From Mucilaginibacter ginkgonis (GTDB lineage: Bacteria; Bacteroidota; Bacteroidia; Sphingobacteriales; Sphingobacteriaceae): a DNA stretch of 64,000 nt. Position numbers and translations under genes: made by a program. Shown here piece after piece: positions 53,078-63,260 of this stretch (its first letter is position 1; each line of letters opens with the position of its first letter). The DNA lies in assembly GCF_009754905.2 (NCBI RefSeq), contig NZ_CP066775.1, forward strand, positions 806,001 through 870,000. The letters run 5' to 3'. The notes under the pieces were generated by a model that ran no database searches, was not told the origin of the DNA, and was given only the letters and a program-made list of their open reading frames with translations.

Positions 53078-53416
53078 TCAGGCAGTTTTCCAGAAGCTAA
53101 CGATCAATCCGCCTGAAACGATCAACAACCCGCCCAGCAGAACAGGCATCGATGGTATCTCTTTGGTAGAAATATAAGTGATGATCTGCCACATCACAAA
53201 CAAGGTAGCGATGTACAATCCCACAACTTTACCAAATTCTAACGGTGCAAGGTTGAGAAACACACCATAAGCAAATACCAATATTGCACCCAAGGCTGCC
53301 CATGCTATTCTTGCCGTGCCGGTTTCATTGTAGATAGACCTTCTGATGATCGCGTCTCCGCTTACCTCAAGGGCTGTGGCAATGATCAGAAAGAATATGG
53401 GATGGATGTTTTTCAT
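53078..53416 (-). CDS. Small four-TM protein (SMR/DMT-like)
   Basis: This 112-residue protein has four TM segments: residues about 5-15, 31-52, 61-80 and 89-107. It has the ALEVSGDAIIRRS element, whose Glu in TM1 recalls the SMR proton/drug-binding Glu. It may be a small multidrug or metabolite exporter, but the match is partial. It lies convergent to the PorP gene and 5 bp after rpoN on the same strand. Confidence 0.65.
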   Translation of the reverse strand: MKNIHPIFFLIIATALEVSGDAIIRRSIYNETGTARIAWAALGAILVFAYGVFLNLAPLEFGKVVGLYIATLFVMWQIITYISTKEIPSMPVLLGGLLIVSGGLIVSFWKTA

Positions 53417-53421
53417 ATCCT

Positions 53422-54897
53422 TTACACTTCTCTTCTGAGCCTCGCTACAGGGATATTCATCTGCTCACGGTATTTGGCAACGGTGCGGCGTGCAATATTA
53501 TAGCCGCGCTCTTTTAAAATTTCGGTGAGCTTTTCATCAGCCAGGGGATGGCGCTTGTCTTCGCCGCCAATACAGTCTTCCAAAATCTTTTTAACCTCTT
53601 TGTTAGAAACTTCCTCACCGCTTTCTGTTTGTATCGCCTCTGAGAAGAATGATTTTAGCAAAAAGGTGCCATGCTCGGTCTGTACATATTTCGAGTTCGC
53701 TACGCGGGACACCGTAGAAATGTCCATACCAATACGGTCGGCAATGTCCTTCAGGATCATCGGGCGCAGGTTGCGCTCATCACCGGTCAGGAAAAAGTCA
53801 TACTGATACTGCATTATGGCATTCATGGTTTTCAGCAAGGTTTGCTGGCGCTGCTTAATAGCATCTATGAACCATTTTGCCGAGTCGAGCTTCTGCTTTA
53901 CAAATTGCACCGCCTCTTTCATTTTCTTATCGCGTTGCGATGCCTTGTCGTAATGATCAAACATTTCCTGGTAAGAGCGGCTTACACGCAATTCGGGCGC
54001 GTTTTTTGAGTTCAAGGTCAGTACCAACCGGCCATCATTGTTGGTGATATGAAAATCGGGGATAACCTGCAGCTGCTTGGTGTTGGCAGTGCTGGAGTCG
54101 CCCGGTTTTGGGTTAAGTTTCAATATCTCGTTGATCACACCGCGCAGCTCGACAGACGTCATGTTGAGTGATCGCTCTAGCTTGTCGTAATGTTTGCGGG
54201 TAAACTCGTCCAGATAGTCTTCGACAACCAATATGGCTTTCTTGATGATAGGGTCGCCGTGATCTTTGCGTTTCAATTGCAGCAGCAAACATTCCTGAAG
54301 CGAACGCGCGGCAATGCCCGGCGGGTCAAAGGCCTGTATTACCTTCAGCATTTCCTCCACCTCTTCATCCTCGGCCATTACATTTTGCGAAAAGGCAAGG
54401 TCGTCTGTCAGGGACATGATAGGGCGGCGCAGGTAGCCATCATCGTCTAAACTGCCAATGATCTGTTGGCCAATCATAAAGTCTTTGTCAGACAATGGCA
54501 GCAGGTCTAATTGCGCTTGTAAGGTCTCAAAAAAAGAAGTTTGAATAGCGATAGGCATTTCCTTGCGGTCTTCCTCATCATCGCCATTCTGGTCATATTT
54601 AGAGCCGTAATCATTTACATTATCTTCCTGCAAATAATCATCTATGTTAAATTCGTCATATTCGCTGTTGTCGTCGTTGCTGTCAAAGTTATCATCCTCA
54701 GGGTCGCGGTCGGGGTACTGCTCCTCGGGTTCGTTAAGATTGGTCAAACTAAGATCTTCAAGCGCGGGATTTTCTTCCAGTTCTTCTTTTATGCGCGTAT
54801 CCAGCGAAACAGTAGGCACCTGCAACAGCTTAATAAACTGTATTTGTTGCGGCGAAAGTTTTTGTAAAAGTTTTTGTTGAAGATTCTGTTTTAGCAT
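53422..54897 (-). CDS. rpoN: RNA polymerase sigma-54 factor
   Basis: This 491-residue protein has region I (KLSPQQIQFIKLLQVPTVSL), an acidic region II at about residues 55-112 (rich in Asp/Glu), a core-binding region, and region III. Region III includes an HTH (KDIADRIGMDISTVSRVANS) and the RpoN box ARRTVAKYREQMNIP near the C terminus. It directs polymerase to -24/-12 promoters together with AAA+ activators. Full length for the family. Confidence 0.95.
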   Translation of the reverse strand: MLKQNLQQKLLQKLSPQQIQFIKLLQVPTVSLDTRIKEELEENPALEDLSLTNLNEPEEQYPDRDPEDDNFDSNDDNSEYDEFNIDDYLQEDNVNDYGSKYDQNGDDEEDRKEMPIAIQTSFFETLQAQLDLLPLSDKDFMIGQQIIGSLDDDGYLRRPIMSLTDDLAFSQNVMAEDEEVEEMLKVIQAFDPPGIAARSLQECLLLQLKRKDHGDPIIKKAILVVEDYLDEFTRKHYDKLERSLNMTSVELRGVINEILKLNPKPGDSSTANTKQLQVIPDFHITNNDGRLVLTLNSKNAPELRVSRSYQEMFDHYDKASQRDKKMKEAVQFVKQKLDSAKWFIDAIKQRQQTLLKTMNAIMQYQYDFFLTGDERNLRPMILKDIADRIGMDISTVSRVANSKYVQTEHGTFLLKSFFSEAIQTESGEEVSNKEVKKILEDCIGGEDKRHPLADEKLTEILKERGYNIARRTVAKYREQMNIPVARLRREV

Positions 54898-55070
54898 AAT
54901 TAGGAACGGGCCAAAATTACATCAATTAACCATCATATAAAAGTTGCCGTGTTTGGCGCAACCCGTCTGCAATGTAAACGCAATAGCAGGTAATTGTTTG
55001 GCAAAAGTTAATTTGTTTATTGTTTTAACGGTTAAGGGCTTATCTTAGTGTCACATTAAACCTGTTTCTT

Positions 55071-55478
55071 ATGGCTTTTATAAAGGAGTTTAAAGAATTT
55101 GCCATGCGTGGCAATGTGGTAGACCTGGCAGTTGGTGTTATCATTGGTGCTGCTTTTGGCAAGATCGTAACCTCACTGGTAAACGATGTATTGATGCCAC
55201 CGATCGGGATCTTAACAGGCGGGCTTGATTTTAGCAAACAGAAATATGTGTTGAAAGCGGCAGAAGGTAAAACTCCGGAGACCGCGATCAACTACGGCTT
55301 GTTCATTAACGCGCTTATTGATTTTATCATCGTTGCTTTTGTGATATTCTTGGTAGTGAAAGGAATCAATGCGTTAAAACGTAAAGAAGAGGTTGCGCCA
55401 ACTGTGCCCGTACCGCCAAGTAAAGAAGAAGTGTTGCTGGCAGAGATACGCGATATCTTAGCTGCGCAAACAAAATAA
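55071..55478 (+). CDS. mscL: Large-conductance mechanosensitive channel
   Basis: This 135-residue protein starts [20 protein letters not shown], the standard MscL opening. TM1 follows at about 17-40 ([20 protein letters not shown]) and TM2 at about 75-98 ([20 protein letters not shown]), then a cytoplasmic helix. It releases solutes on hypo-osmotic shock. A weak promoter (TTG at 55020, TATCTTAG at 55041) precedes it. Confidence 0.95.
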   Translation: MAFIKEFKEFAMRGNVVDLAVGVIIGAAFGKIVTSLVNDVLMPPIGILTGGLDFSKQKYVLKAAEGKTPETAINYGLFINALIDFIIVAFVIFLVVKGINALKRKEEVAPTVPVPPSKEEVLLAEIRDILAAQTK

Positions 55479-55496
55479 AATATAGCCGTGCAAGTG

Positions 55497-55527
55497 TTGG
55501 ATTGATTAAAACAAAATGCTACATTTG
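55497..55527 (+). promoter_or_regulatory. Bacteroidota promoter of rpmH
   Basis: TTG at 55497-55499, a 20-nt spacer and TACATTTG at 55520-55527 match the -33/-7 pattern. Expected start near 55534, about 34 nt before the rpmH ATG. Confidence 0.7.
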
Positions 55528-55567
55528 CACTCTTATTTTTTAAAGCAACGAATACAACAATAGAGTT

Positions 55568-55726
55568 ATGAAAAGAACGTTTCAGCCTTCTCAGCGTAAA
55601 AGAAGAAATAAACACGGTTTCCGCGAGCGTATGTCTACAGCTAACGGCCGTAGAATACTTGCTGCCAGAAGAGCTAAAGGCCGCAAAAGATTAAGTGTAT
55701 CTGACGAGCGCCGCCACAAAGCGTAA
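55568..55726 (+). CDS. rpmH: 50S ribosomal protein L34
   Basis: This 52-residue, highly basic protein starts [20 protein letters not shown] and continues with [20 protein letters not shown], the L34 signature. It is followed by rnpA, the usual order. The gene is short but unmistakable. Confidence 0.97.
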   Translation: MKRTFQPSQRKRRNKHGFRERMSTANGRRILAARRAKGRKRLSVSDERRHKA

Positions 55727-55795
55727 TCAACATACGGTTGCTTTACCTGTAATTTCATCAACGGATTTTAGCATCCGGTTGTAGTGTAAGCAACA

Positions 55796-56188
55796 ATGAA
55801 TACTTTTAAAAAGGAAGAACGTTTGTGTAATAAAAAGTTGCTTGAGCAGCTTTTTCACAAAGGTTCTTTTTTTTTATGTTATCCCTATAGGGTTTCCTGG
55901 CTAAAGCTAGAAGAACCGGCACCTGTTCCTGTACAGGTTGTTTTTCCCGTAGCAAAAAAGCGCTACAAGCGAGCGGTTGACCGCAACCTTATTAAACGCC
56001 GCACCCGTGAGGCGTACCGTCTTAACAAGCAAGAACATTTATACGATATGTTACTTGATACACAGGTCTCTATTTTATTGTCTGTAAGCTACATCGGTAA
56101 AGAGATCAACGATTTTAGCCTGATGCAGGATAAGATGCTCAAATTGTTTAAACAGCTTACTGCAGCCATAAATGAGAGCAATAGTTAA
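55796..56188 (+). CDS. rnpA: Ribonuclease P protein component
   Basis: This 130-residue basic protein has the RNR motif [18 protein letters not shown] at about residues 59-76, which contacts the RNase P RNA. It starts 69 bp after rpmH and overlaps yidD by 17 bp. Confidence 0.94.
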   Translation: MNTFKKEERLCNKKLLEQLFHKGSFFLCYPYRVSWLKLEEPAPVPVQVVFPVAKKRYKRAVDRNLIKRRTREAYRLNKQEHLYDMLLDTQVSILLSVSYIGKEINDFSLMQDKMLKLFKQLTAAINESNS

Positions 56189-56414
56189 ACTGCTTAAAAC
56201 CCTGGCAGGTTACTTCTTTATTAGCTTGATTAAAGTTTACCAATATTTACTGTCGCCTCTGTTTGGCGTGTCATGCAGGTATACCCCCTCATGCTCGCAA
56301 TATGGGGTAGAAGCGATAAAAAAATACGGCGCTTTTAAAGGCGGATGGCTAACTTTGAAACGTATTGGCACGTGCCATCCCTGGGGTGGCAACGGCCACG
56401 ATCCGGTTCCATAG
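56172..56414 (+). CDS. yidD: Membrane protein insertion efficiency factor YidD
   Basis: This 80-residue protein has the family sequence [20 protein letters not shown] and [14 protein letters not shown], with the conserved Cys residues. YidD assists membrane protein insertion with YidC. It overlaps rnpA, a common arrangement. Confidence 0.95.
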   Translation: MRAIVKLLKTLAGYFFISLIKVYQYLLSPLFGVSCRYTPSCSQYGVEAIKKYGAFKGGWLTLKRIGTCHPWGGNGHDPVP

Positions 56415-56443
56415 TAGCCGTTTAATCCACATAACAATTAGAG

Positions 56444-56462
56444 CCCTCTCCCTCGGAGAGGG
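56444..56462. repeat. Short hairpin element between yidD and tsaB
   Basis: CCCTCTCC, a CTC loop and GGAGAGGG form a perfect 8-bp stem, followed by TTTGGGAGAGG. Elements of this kind are scattered in many genomes of this group, as I recall. It lies 15 bp before the tsaB start and could affect its translation. Confidence 0.6.
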
Positions 56463-56477
56463 TTTGGGAGAGGTCAA

Positions 56478-57155
56478 ATGAGTGTAATACTTCAAATAGA
56501 AACGGCAACTACAGTTTGCTCTGTCGCGCTGGCCAAAGACGGTAACGTACTGGCGGTTAAGGAGATGAACGAGCGTAACGTACACGCCGAGAAAATAACC
56601 TTGTTTATACAAGATGTGTTACAGCAGGCCAAGCACACTTTAGCAGATATTGCTGCCGTAGCAGTGAGTAAAGGCCCGGGTTCTTACACCGGCTTGCGCA
56701 TTGGTGTTTCTGCCGCCAAGGGCTTATGCTTTGCGCTGGATAAGCCGCTTATTGCCATTAATACACTCGATGCCATGGCTGCAGGCGCGTTAGTATTTAA
56801 CGATCAATTTTCTGCCGATGCCATCCTTTGCCCGATGATAGATGCGAGAAGGATGGAAGTATATACTGCGTTATACGATAGCGACGCATTGCCTGTAAAA
56901 CCTACATCTGCAAAGATCATTGACGAAAATTCGTTTGCAGATGTGAGAGACCATCAACTGGTAATTTTCGGCGATGGCGCACTCAAATGTAAAGATGTGT
57001 TGATAAACCACAATGTGCTTTGGCTAAGCGATTTTGAAAACTCTGCAACGCAACTAACGGCCATCGCTTTGCAGAAATATCAAAACGGTGCTTTTGAAGA
57101 TATAGCCTACTTTGAGCCCTACTATTTAAAAGAATTTATCACTACGGCGAGGTAG
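56478..57155 (+). CDS. tsaB: tRNA N6-threonylcarbamoyladenosine modification protein TsaB
   Basis: This 225-residue protein starts MSVILQIETATTVCSVALAK, with GPGSYTGLRIGVSAAKGLCF at about residues 68-87, the TsaB hallmark. TsaB forms the TsaBDE complex that makes t6A in tRNAs reading ANN codons. Its 3' end overlaps the convergent DUF5723 gene by 14 bp. Confidence 0.93.
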   Translation: MSVILQIETATTVCSVALAKDGNVLAVKEMNERNVHAEKITLFIQDVLQQAKHTLADIAAVAVSKGPGSYTGLRIGVSAAKGLCFALDKPLIAINTLDAMAAGALVFNDQFSADAILCPMIDARRMEVYTALYDSDALPVKPTSAKIIDENSFADVRDHQLVIFGDGALKCKDVLINHNVLWLSDFENSATQLTAIALQKYQNGAFEDIAYFEPYYLKEFITTAR

Positions 57156-58623
57156 CGCCCGGGCTGTTTATGTAATCCTTAGGCTTTTTACCGAAGATAT
57201 TTTTGAAGGTACGTTTCAGAAAACCTTCATCTTCACCCATTGGTATCGAACTGGCATTTGCGGGGCTTTCTACATCGGCACCAAACTTAAGCGCGAAGCC
57301 GAAGAAGATACCTGCGCCTGTAAAGTTAGCATTGCTGTTGATGTAATTAAGATTGCCGCGGTGCGCGCGAAACATATCATAGCTGGTAAGCAGCTGCTCG
57401 GTACCTAAAAATACCTCCGCATTTGCCGACTTGAACATGATCTTGCCACCCAGGTTAAATTGTTTCAGATCGTCATACGTGCCCATTACACCTACAGTCA
57501 CTTTTCCATATTGCACGTTGTTAATGAACGCGCCGGCAATGCCGTTGTAAAACAGTTGTTTCGATGCTACAAGTATAGGGTTGTATTTAAACTGTTTCTC
57601 CCCGTCAAGCCAGAAATATTTGGTCGCGCTTATCTCTGCCAAACCATTGGTTACTGTGGTAAATGACTTATTCTCGCCGCCCTGCTGAGTGATAAAACTG
57701 GCGCCGTTATATACATTCTGACCTGCGTTGCCCGAACTTAAGCCGATAGTATCAGTATGATTAAAATTATAAATATGCGGATCGCTGCCCCAATGAATAA
57801 AGCCCAGGTCTTTAATGTTGTACTGGATATGCACACCATCTTCGTTATGCTGTTCTACACCAAAGCTTACAGACAAGCCGGGATTTTTAAAATTAGGCAC
57901 TACATTGTTGGCTGCAAAAGATCCTGGGGTATAACTGGTACGGTGCTGGCCTATTAAATTAAGGTACAGAGCCGATGTACCGTCCGACTGATTCTTATTA
58001 AAGATAATGTCCGACTGATTGATAGTAGTGTTGTCATACGCGATACCCGACAACGCGCTGATCTTGTAGCCTACAGAAAATTTGGGGCTCAGCGTTTCGC
58101 GGTATGTAAAACTAAACTGGTGATACCCCTGTGCGTAATACCTGTCATTAAAAAGGTTTGTATATGGCTGCAGGTTATTAAAGTTGGTGCCGCCGTCAAA
58201 AAGCTGCACGGTCTCGTCGGTAAAGTGCGCCGTCCCCTCGGCGCGTATCTGCCACGAGAAACCAATTTCCTGCTTGCCCGCAAGGTCTGCAAACATCTTG
58301 AACATGCCGACATATATATTATTGTTGGTGCTAAGCGTATTAAAATTATTGCGGCCTACATAAATATTAGGGAACGTACTATTATGCAAAAACAAATACT
58401 GCTTCAGGGTTGTAGTCGCGTTACCGGTAGTGTAAGCACTGGCACTTAGGTTGGGCACAAAAAAATTAAATGCCATCATTTTAGTTGTGTCGGGCTTAAA
58501 AATTCCTTGTGCGGGATTTTCGAAGGACTCGACCATCGTGCTGCTAAAATATTGCGAAAAGCGTTGCGCAAAAGCGCTTATGGGTAAAACCAGTAAAAGG
58601 AACAGCGTAAATTTTTTAATCAC
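57142..58623 (-). CDS. DUF5723-like outer-membrane protein
   Basis: This 493-residue protein starts at a GTG (58623) that gives a clean signal peptide (IKKFTLFLLLVLPISAFAQR). A more upstream ATG at 58662 adds 13 unlikely residues. The body alternates polar and aromatic residues as in beta-barrels (SFTYRETLSPKFSVGYKISA), and the tail is charged. The family is known from Bacteroidota, with no established function. It is convergent to tsaB. Confidence 0.7.
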   Translation of the reverse strand: MIKKFTLFLLLVLPISAFAQRFSQYFSSTMVESFENPAQGIFKPDTTKMMAFNFFVPNLSASAYTTGNATTTLKQYLFLHNSTFPNIYVGRNNFNTLSTNNNIYVGMFKMFADLAGKQEIGFSWQIRAEGTAHFTDETVQLFDGGTNFNNLQPYTNLFNDRYYAQGYHQFSFTYRETLSPKFSVGYKISALSGIAYDNTTINQSDIIFNKNQSDGTSALYLNLIGQHRTSYTPGSFAANNVVPNFKNPGLSVSFGVEQHNEDGVHIQYNIKDLGFIHWGSDPHIYNFNHTDTIGLSSGNAGQNVYNGASFITQQGGENKSFTTVTNGLAEISATKYFWLDGEKQFKYNPILVASKQLFYNGIAGAFINNVQYGKVTVGVMGTYDDLKQFNLGGKIMFKSANAEVFLGTEQLLTSYDMFRAHRGNLNYINSNANFTGAGIFFGFALKFGADVESPANASSIPMGEDEGFLKRTFKNIFGKKPKDYINSPGATSP

Positions 58624-58699
58624 AATTATTGTGTTAAGTCTGATAATTAAGCCTTTGCCCATTTAACGGCAATTGCCGGTTGATATTTCATAGTCTCTA

Positions 58700-60295
58700 T
58701 CAGTTATTATTTTTTACCGATGAAGTGTCTGACACAGGCTGGTAAAGGCACAGGTTGGTATAAAAATTATTGTCCGAAGCACTTAGCTGAAATGACAATC
58801 CGTAAAAGTTTTTAAGCCCCGGCTCCGCATTGTTGTAAGCGCTGTAAAAGCCCGGTTTCATATCTCTTTGGAAAACATGGCTTGCATTCTTAAAGTTCAG
58901 ATAAAACGACACGTTACTTTTTTCGGATAGTAAATTGTCGAAACTGTTGAACGTTTCGGTCTTACTCAAAAACTTTTGGTTGTTGTAGCTTTCAATAAAT
59001 GAATGCAGCTCGCCCGGCGTATTAGCCAGTATCAGGTAATTATTTACTATTGTAAAGTACGGTTTATTGAAATTGCTGAACGCATCGCCAAATAAAAAGA
59101 AAGGAATCTTTTCATAATTGAACTGACCGATGCCGTCATCGCGCATGGTGCTGATATTAATTAGCGGTGGTAATATCTGCGCCCCGTTTTTTACATCTAC
59201 AATTGCATAACGTTCCTGGAAGCGTGTGGTCAGTGTAGCAAACTCGGCGCCTAACTGCTTGTTTATTTCGTGATCTATGTTTACGCCTGTCTCGGCCTTT
59301 ATCTTTTCAAAAAGCTCGACGGAACTTTTGTGCAGCCCGCTTTTACCTATCCATTGCGCCAGGTCTGTAATAAAACGCTGCGGGTCTGACACAGAAAAGC
59401 TGGTGCTGTATGCTGTAGTTGCGGGAAAAATGTCTTTAAGGCTGTTATCAAGCGGTTGTTGTGCAGCAAATAGGTTAAGGTAGCTGGCGGGTTTTTTGGC
59501 GTCAATGGCGGTAAGCCCGTTAAACATTAGCGCATCCTTGCGATAATTGAAACTTAATGCCGCTTGTGCTGCCAGGGATTTAAAAGATTTCAGCAATTCG
59601 GGGTTTGACCCGCTGAATACCTGCGCCACCAGCGGCTTTAACTGCGCGTAGTTAATGTACAACAAGCCAAAGGCGTTGGCGTGCTGCTGATCTGGTACCT
59701 GGTAAAAATCATTTCTTTGATTTTTAATATCATATTCGGCAGCGATGCGCAGCAGCGGTAATGAGAAACTGGCAGAGAACACATGGTCGTCACTTTCTGA
59801 AATAAAAAACGACCTGCCCATGCCGGCAATGTCCAGCTTCAATAATTTAGTGTATCCCGGGTAGCTTACGTTTGCTTTGAAATTTGGGTCGTTTAAAATT
59901 GCTGCATTTTTATAGAGCTTTTCCTTACCGGGATTAGCTGCAGTGGTAGTGATCAGCACGTCTATCTGCTCGCCGGTTAACGGATGTACAGACACATAAA
60001 AAGGGCGGTTCTTAAAGTAGCTTTTGAAAACGGCGTTTTGCATCAGTGCCTTTTTAAGCAATGCAAACTCTCTAGTTTTTATGGGGCCAAGGATAGATGC
60101 AAATAAGTTGTTATCGTTAAATGCCTCGTAAAAAGAATCGTCATTGTTATATTCCAGCACCAAAGCGGCGTCGCCCGGCACATGTTTAAGCAAGTCTGCG
60201 GGTTTTAAATTGGCTTGCGAAATGCTCCTGAAATAGAAGATGGTAACAACAGCTGTTATGATCAATAATGCAATGGCTATAAGCATGTGTTTCAT
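58700..60295 (-). CDS. Membrane-anchored hypothetical protein (531 residues)
   Basis: One TM segment lies at the N terminus (residues about 3-23, MLIAIALLIITAVVTIFYFR). A large domain outside the cytoplasmic membrane follows, of mixed alpha/beta type. No catalytic motif is recognised; DUF3352-like proteins have similar size and anchoring, but the match is uncertain. It is transcribed away from the DUF423 gene and lies upstream of the DUF5723-like gene on the same strand, so the two may form a unit. Confidence 0.65.
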   Translation of the reverse strand: MKHMLIAIALLIITAVVTIFYFRSISQANLKPADLLKHVPGDAALVLEYNNDDSFYEAFNDNNLFASILGPIKTREFALLKKALMQNAVFKSYFKNRPFYVSVHPLTGEQIDVLITTTAANPGKEKLYKNAAILNDPNFKANVSYPGYTKLLKLDIAGMGRSFFISESDDHVFSASFSLPLLRIAAEYDIKNQRNDFYQVPDQQHANAFGLLYINYAQLKPLVAQVFSGSNPELLKSFKSLAAQAALSFNYRKDALMFNGLTAIDAKKPASYLNLFAAQQPLDNSLKDIFPATTAYSTSFSVSDPQRFITDLAQWIGKSGLHKSSVELFEKIKAETGVNIDHEINKQLGAEFATLTTRFQERYAIVDVKNGAQILPPLINISTMRDDGIGQFNYEKIPFFLFGDAFSNFNKPYFTIVNNYLILANTPGELHSFIESYNNQKFLSKTETFNSFDNLLSEKSNVSFYLNFKNASHVFQRDMKPGFYSAYNNAEPGLKNFYGLSFQLSASDNNFYTNLCLYQPVSDTSSVKNNN

Positions 60296-60380
60296 TGTTA
60301 CCCTATTATAGCAAAGGTATATTTTTACCTGTCACCCATAAAGTAATGTTTTCAATTGGTTAATTTAGCTGTCTACCAAC

Positions 60381-60767
60381 ATGAGCAAATCAGCAATTAT
60401 CACAGGCGCGCTACTCGGCGCTATTGCCGTTATTACAGGCGCTTTTGGCGCGCACGGATTAAAAGCCATACTTACAACAACGCAATTAGAAACCTGGCAT
60501 ACAGCAGTACAATATCACTTTTACCATGTTTTTGCCATCCTGTTTTTATCTACGTTCAAGAATAAAGAAAGCAAACTTATTTTTGCGTCTTACTGGTTAT
60601 TCTTATTAGGAATAGTATTTTTTTGCGGATCACTCTATCTGCTGTCTTGCATACAGGTTTTAGGCTGGCCGTGGCTGCGTATAATGGGCCCGATCACCCC
60701 CGTTGGCGGCCTTTTGTTCATCGCCGGGTGGATCACCCTGGCCATTGCAGCTGTAAAAGAAAGGTAA
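60381..60767 (+). CDS. DUF423 family membrane protein
   Basis: This 128-residue protein has four TM segments and the family elements ITGAFGAHGLKAIL, WHTAVQYHFYHVFAIL and GPITPVGGLLFIAGW. DUF423 proteins are widespread small inner-membrane proteins of unknown function. It ends 3 bp before priA. Confidence 0.9.
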   Translation: MSKSAIITGALLGAIAVITGAFGAHGLKAILTTTQLETWHTAVQYHFYHVFAILFLSTFKNKESKLIFASYWLFLLGIVFFCGSLYLLSCIQVLGWPWLRIMGPITPVGGLLFIAGWITLAIAAVKER

Positions 60768-60770
60768 TTG

Positions 60771-63260
60771 ATGCTGGAGTTTGCTGATACCCATAATGCA
60801 GGCCGTAAGACACTTTTTGTTGAGGTGATATTGCCTTTGGCGATTGCCAAAAATTATACCTATCGTGTGCCTTTTGATATGAATGATGCCGTTGCCATTG
60901 GTAAGCGCGCGGTAGTTCAATTTGGCAAAAGCAAAATGTATACGGCAATTATTGTTGCCATTACAGAGCAGGCGCCCGAGAAATATGAGGCCAAGTACCT
61001 GATGGACCTGCTCGACGACAGGCCGGTTGTTACGGCAGCGCAGCTTTCATTCTGGAACTGGATGGCCGACTATTACCTTTGCCACCCCGGCGATGTGATG
61101 AACGCCGCTTTGCCATCGGCGTTAAAGCTGGCCAGCGAGACAAAGATCATACTCAACAAAGAACACGGCGTTGACCGTGCCACCTTACATGATAAAGAAT
61201 TTTTAATTGTTGATGCACTTGAACTGCAGCCCGAACTTACCGTAAGTGACATCGCCAAACTGCTTGGGCAAAAAACAGTAATGCCTATCCTGAAACTGAT
61301 GTTTGAGAAGAACATCATCAGTATATCTGAAAGTGTTAACGAACGGTATAAACCACGCCGCAAAACATTTATTAAACTCAACTCGGCTTATCAGGACCAG
61401 GAAAGATTAAAAGAGCTTTTTGAGATTCTGGAAAAACGCGCGCCTAAACAAGCCGATGTTGTGCTGGCTTACATCCACATGTCGCGCAATGGTGCCAGGG
61501 TTGCAAAGAACGAACTGGCAGAAGCGTCCGGCGCAGGTACTGCTATTATCAAAGCGCTCATTGATAAAGAGATCCTTATTGCTGAAGAGGTGAATGTGAG
61601 CCGCTTGCTCGAAGAAAGCGGCGAGGAGCCTGAACTGACCGCTACACTGAGCGAAGAACAGGAAGCGGTTTTAGCGTCTGTAAGAAACCAGTTCAACCAA
61701 AAGGAAGTAGTGCTGCTGCACGGGATCACTTCATCCGGTAAAACGCAGCTATATATTAAATTAATAGAGGAAGCGGTTGCCGCAGGCAAACAGGTATTGT
61801 ACCTGTTGCCTGAGATAGCACTTACAACCCATGTGATAGAGCGTCTACGCCGTTATTTTGGCGAAGCAATAGGCGTTTACCATTCGCGATTTAACGACCA
61901 GGAAAGGGTAGAGGTTTGGCAAAACGTACTGAACGGCAGTTACCGCATCGTACTGGGTGCACGGTCATCTGTGTTCCTGCCGTTCGAAAATTTGGGGCTA
62001 ATCGTGGTAGACGAGGAGCATGAAACTTCATACAAACAATTTGATCCTGCACCGCGCTACAATGCCCGCGACGCGGCCATATACCTGGGTAACGTTTATG
62101 GGGCAAAGGTCTTGCTGGGTTCAGCTACGCCGTCGATCGAATCCTACTATAATGCTAAGACCGGAAAGTATGGCTTTGCGGAATTAAAATTCAGGTATGG
62201 CGGGGTTGAGTTGCCGCAGATTGAAGTGGTAAGCATTGCCGAGGAAACAAAAAGCAAGACCATTCAGTCCCACTTCACCAGTGTGCTAATGGAAGATATG
62301 CAGCAAGCATTATCTAAAAAAGAGCAGGTCATTTTGTTCCAGAACCGCCGGGGATACGCACCCGTAATGTTATGCCGCACCTGCGCCCATACCCCCAAAT
62401 GTGTAAACTGCGATGTAAGCCTAACCTATCACAAGTCGAGTGGGATGCTGCATTGCCATTACTGCGGTTACAAAGAAGATAGCCCCTCGATATGCCCGGC
62501 GTGCGGTTCGGCTCATTTAGAATACAAAGGTTTCGGAACAGAAAAGGTGGAGGATGAACTATCGATCCTTTTGCCCGAAGCGCGTATTATGCGTATGGAT
62601 ATGGATACCACCCGCGCTAAAAATTCCTTTCAAAATATTTTGAATGAACTCGAAGAGAAACGCATCGATATCCTGGTAGGCACGCAAATGGTGGCCAAAG
62701 GCCTCGACTTTGCAGACGTGACGGTAATTGGTATCATCAGCGCAGATAGCTTGCTTAAATATCCCGACTTCCGCGCTAACGAACGGAGCTTTCAAATGCT
62801 GGCGCAGGTAAGCGGCAGGGCAGGGCGCAGGGGTAAACAGGGTAAGGTGGTGATTCAGACTTACGACCCTGGTCACCGCGTTATACTGCAGGTAATTGAA
62901 AATGATTATGCCGACTTGTATAACAACGAGATAAGCGAGCGAAAAGCCTTTAAATACCCGCCGTTTTACCGCATGATACAGTTTGATGTAAAACACAAAG
63001 ACCCCGAAAAGCTTTTTCACCAGGCCGAGTATCTGGCATTGGAACTGCGCAAGCAATTTGGCGACAGGGTCATCGGACCCGAATATCCGCTGGTAAGCCG
63101 TATTCGTAACTATTACATCAAGACTATTATGTTAAAGTTTGAGCGCGACAGTATTTCGCTTAGCAAAGCCAAAGACGCGATCCGTTCAATGATCCTTCAA
63201 TTCCAAACAACTAAGCTAAGTAAAGGCTGCATCGTCCAGCCTGATGTGGATCCCTATTAA
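60771..63260 (+). CDS. priA: Primosomal protein N' (replication restart helicase)
   Basis: This 829-residue protein starts MLEFADTHNAGRKTLFVEVI. An N-terminal DNA-binding domain covers residues about 15-115. Walker A GITSSGKT lies at 318-325 and the DEEH box at 414-417. The Cys cluster near 535-585 (CRTCAHTPKCVNCD, CHYCGY, CPACGS) binds two zinc ions, and a helicase C-terminal domain carries QVSGRAGR. PriA reloads the replisome at stalled forks. Full length for the family. Confidence 0.95.
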   Translation: MLEFADTHNAGRKTLFVEVILPLAIAKNYTYRVPFDMNDAVAIGKRAVVQFGKSKMYTAIIVAITEQAPEKYEAKYLMDLLDDRPVVTAAQLSFWNWMADYYLCHPGDVMNAALPSALKLASETKIILNKEHGVDRATLHDKEFLIVDALELQPELTVSDIAKLLGQKTVMPILKLMFEKNIISISESVNERYKPRRKTFIKLNSAYQDQERLKELFEILEKRAPKQADVVLAYIHMSRNGARVAKNELAEASGAGTAIIKALIDKEILIAEEVNVSRLLEESGEEPELTATLSEEQEAVLASVRNQFNQKEVVLLHGITSSGKTQLYIKLIEEAVAAGKQVLYLLPEIALTTHVIERLRRYFGEAIGVYHSRFNDQERVEVWQNVLNGSYRIVLGARSSVFLPFENLGLIVVDEEHETSYKQFDPAPRYNARDAAIYLGNVYGAKVLLGSATPSIESYYNAKTGKYGFAELKFRYGGVELPQIEVVSIAEETKSKTIQSHFTSVLMEDMQQALSKKEQVILFQNRRGYAPVMLCRTCAHTPKCVNCDVSLTYHKSSGMLHCHYCGYKEDSPSICPACGSAHLEYKGFGTEKVEDELSILLPEARIMRMDMDTTRAKNSFQNILNELEEKRIDILVGTQMVAKGLDFADVTVIGIISADSLLKYPDFRANERSFQMLAQVSGRAGRRGKQGKVVIQTYDPGHRVILQVIENDYADLYNNEISERKAFKYPPFYRMIQFDVKHKDPEKLFHQAEYLALELRKQFGDRVIGPEYPLVSRIRNYYIKTIMLKFERDSISLSKAKDAIRSMILQFQTTKLSKGCIVQPDVDPY

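Noticed and set aside
54190..54880. Plus-strand frames rich in Val/Ile or Ser opposite rpoN
   Set aside because: They are the mirror of the acidic region of sigma-54, which yields hydrophobic or Ser-rich antisense frames.
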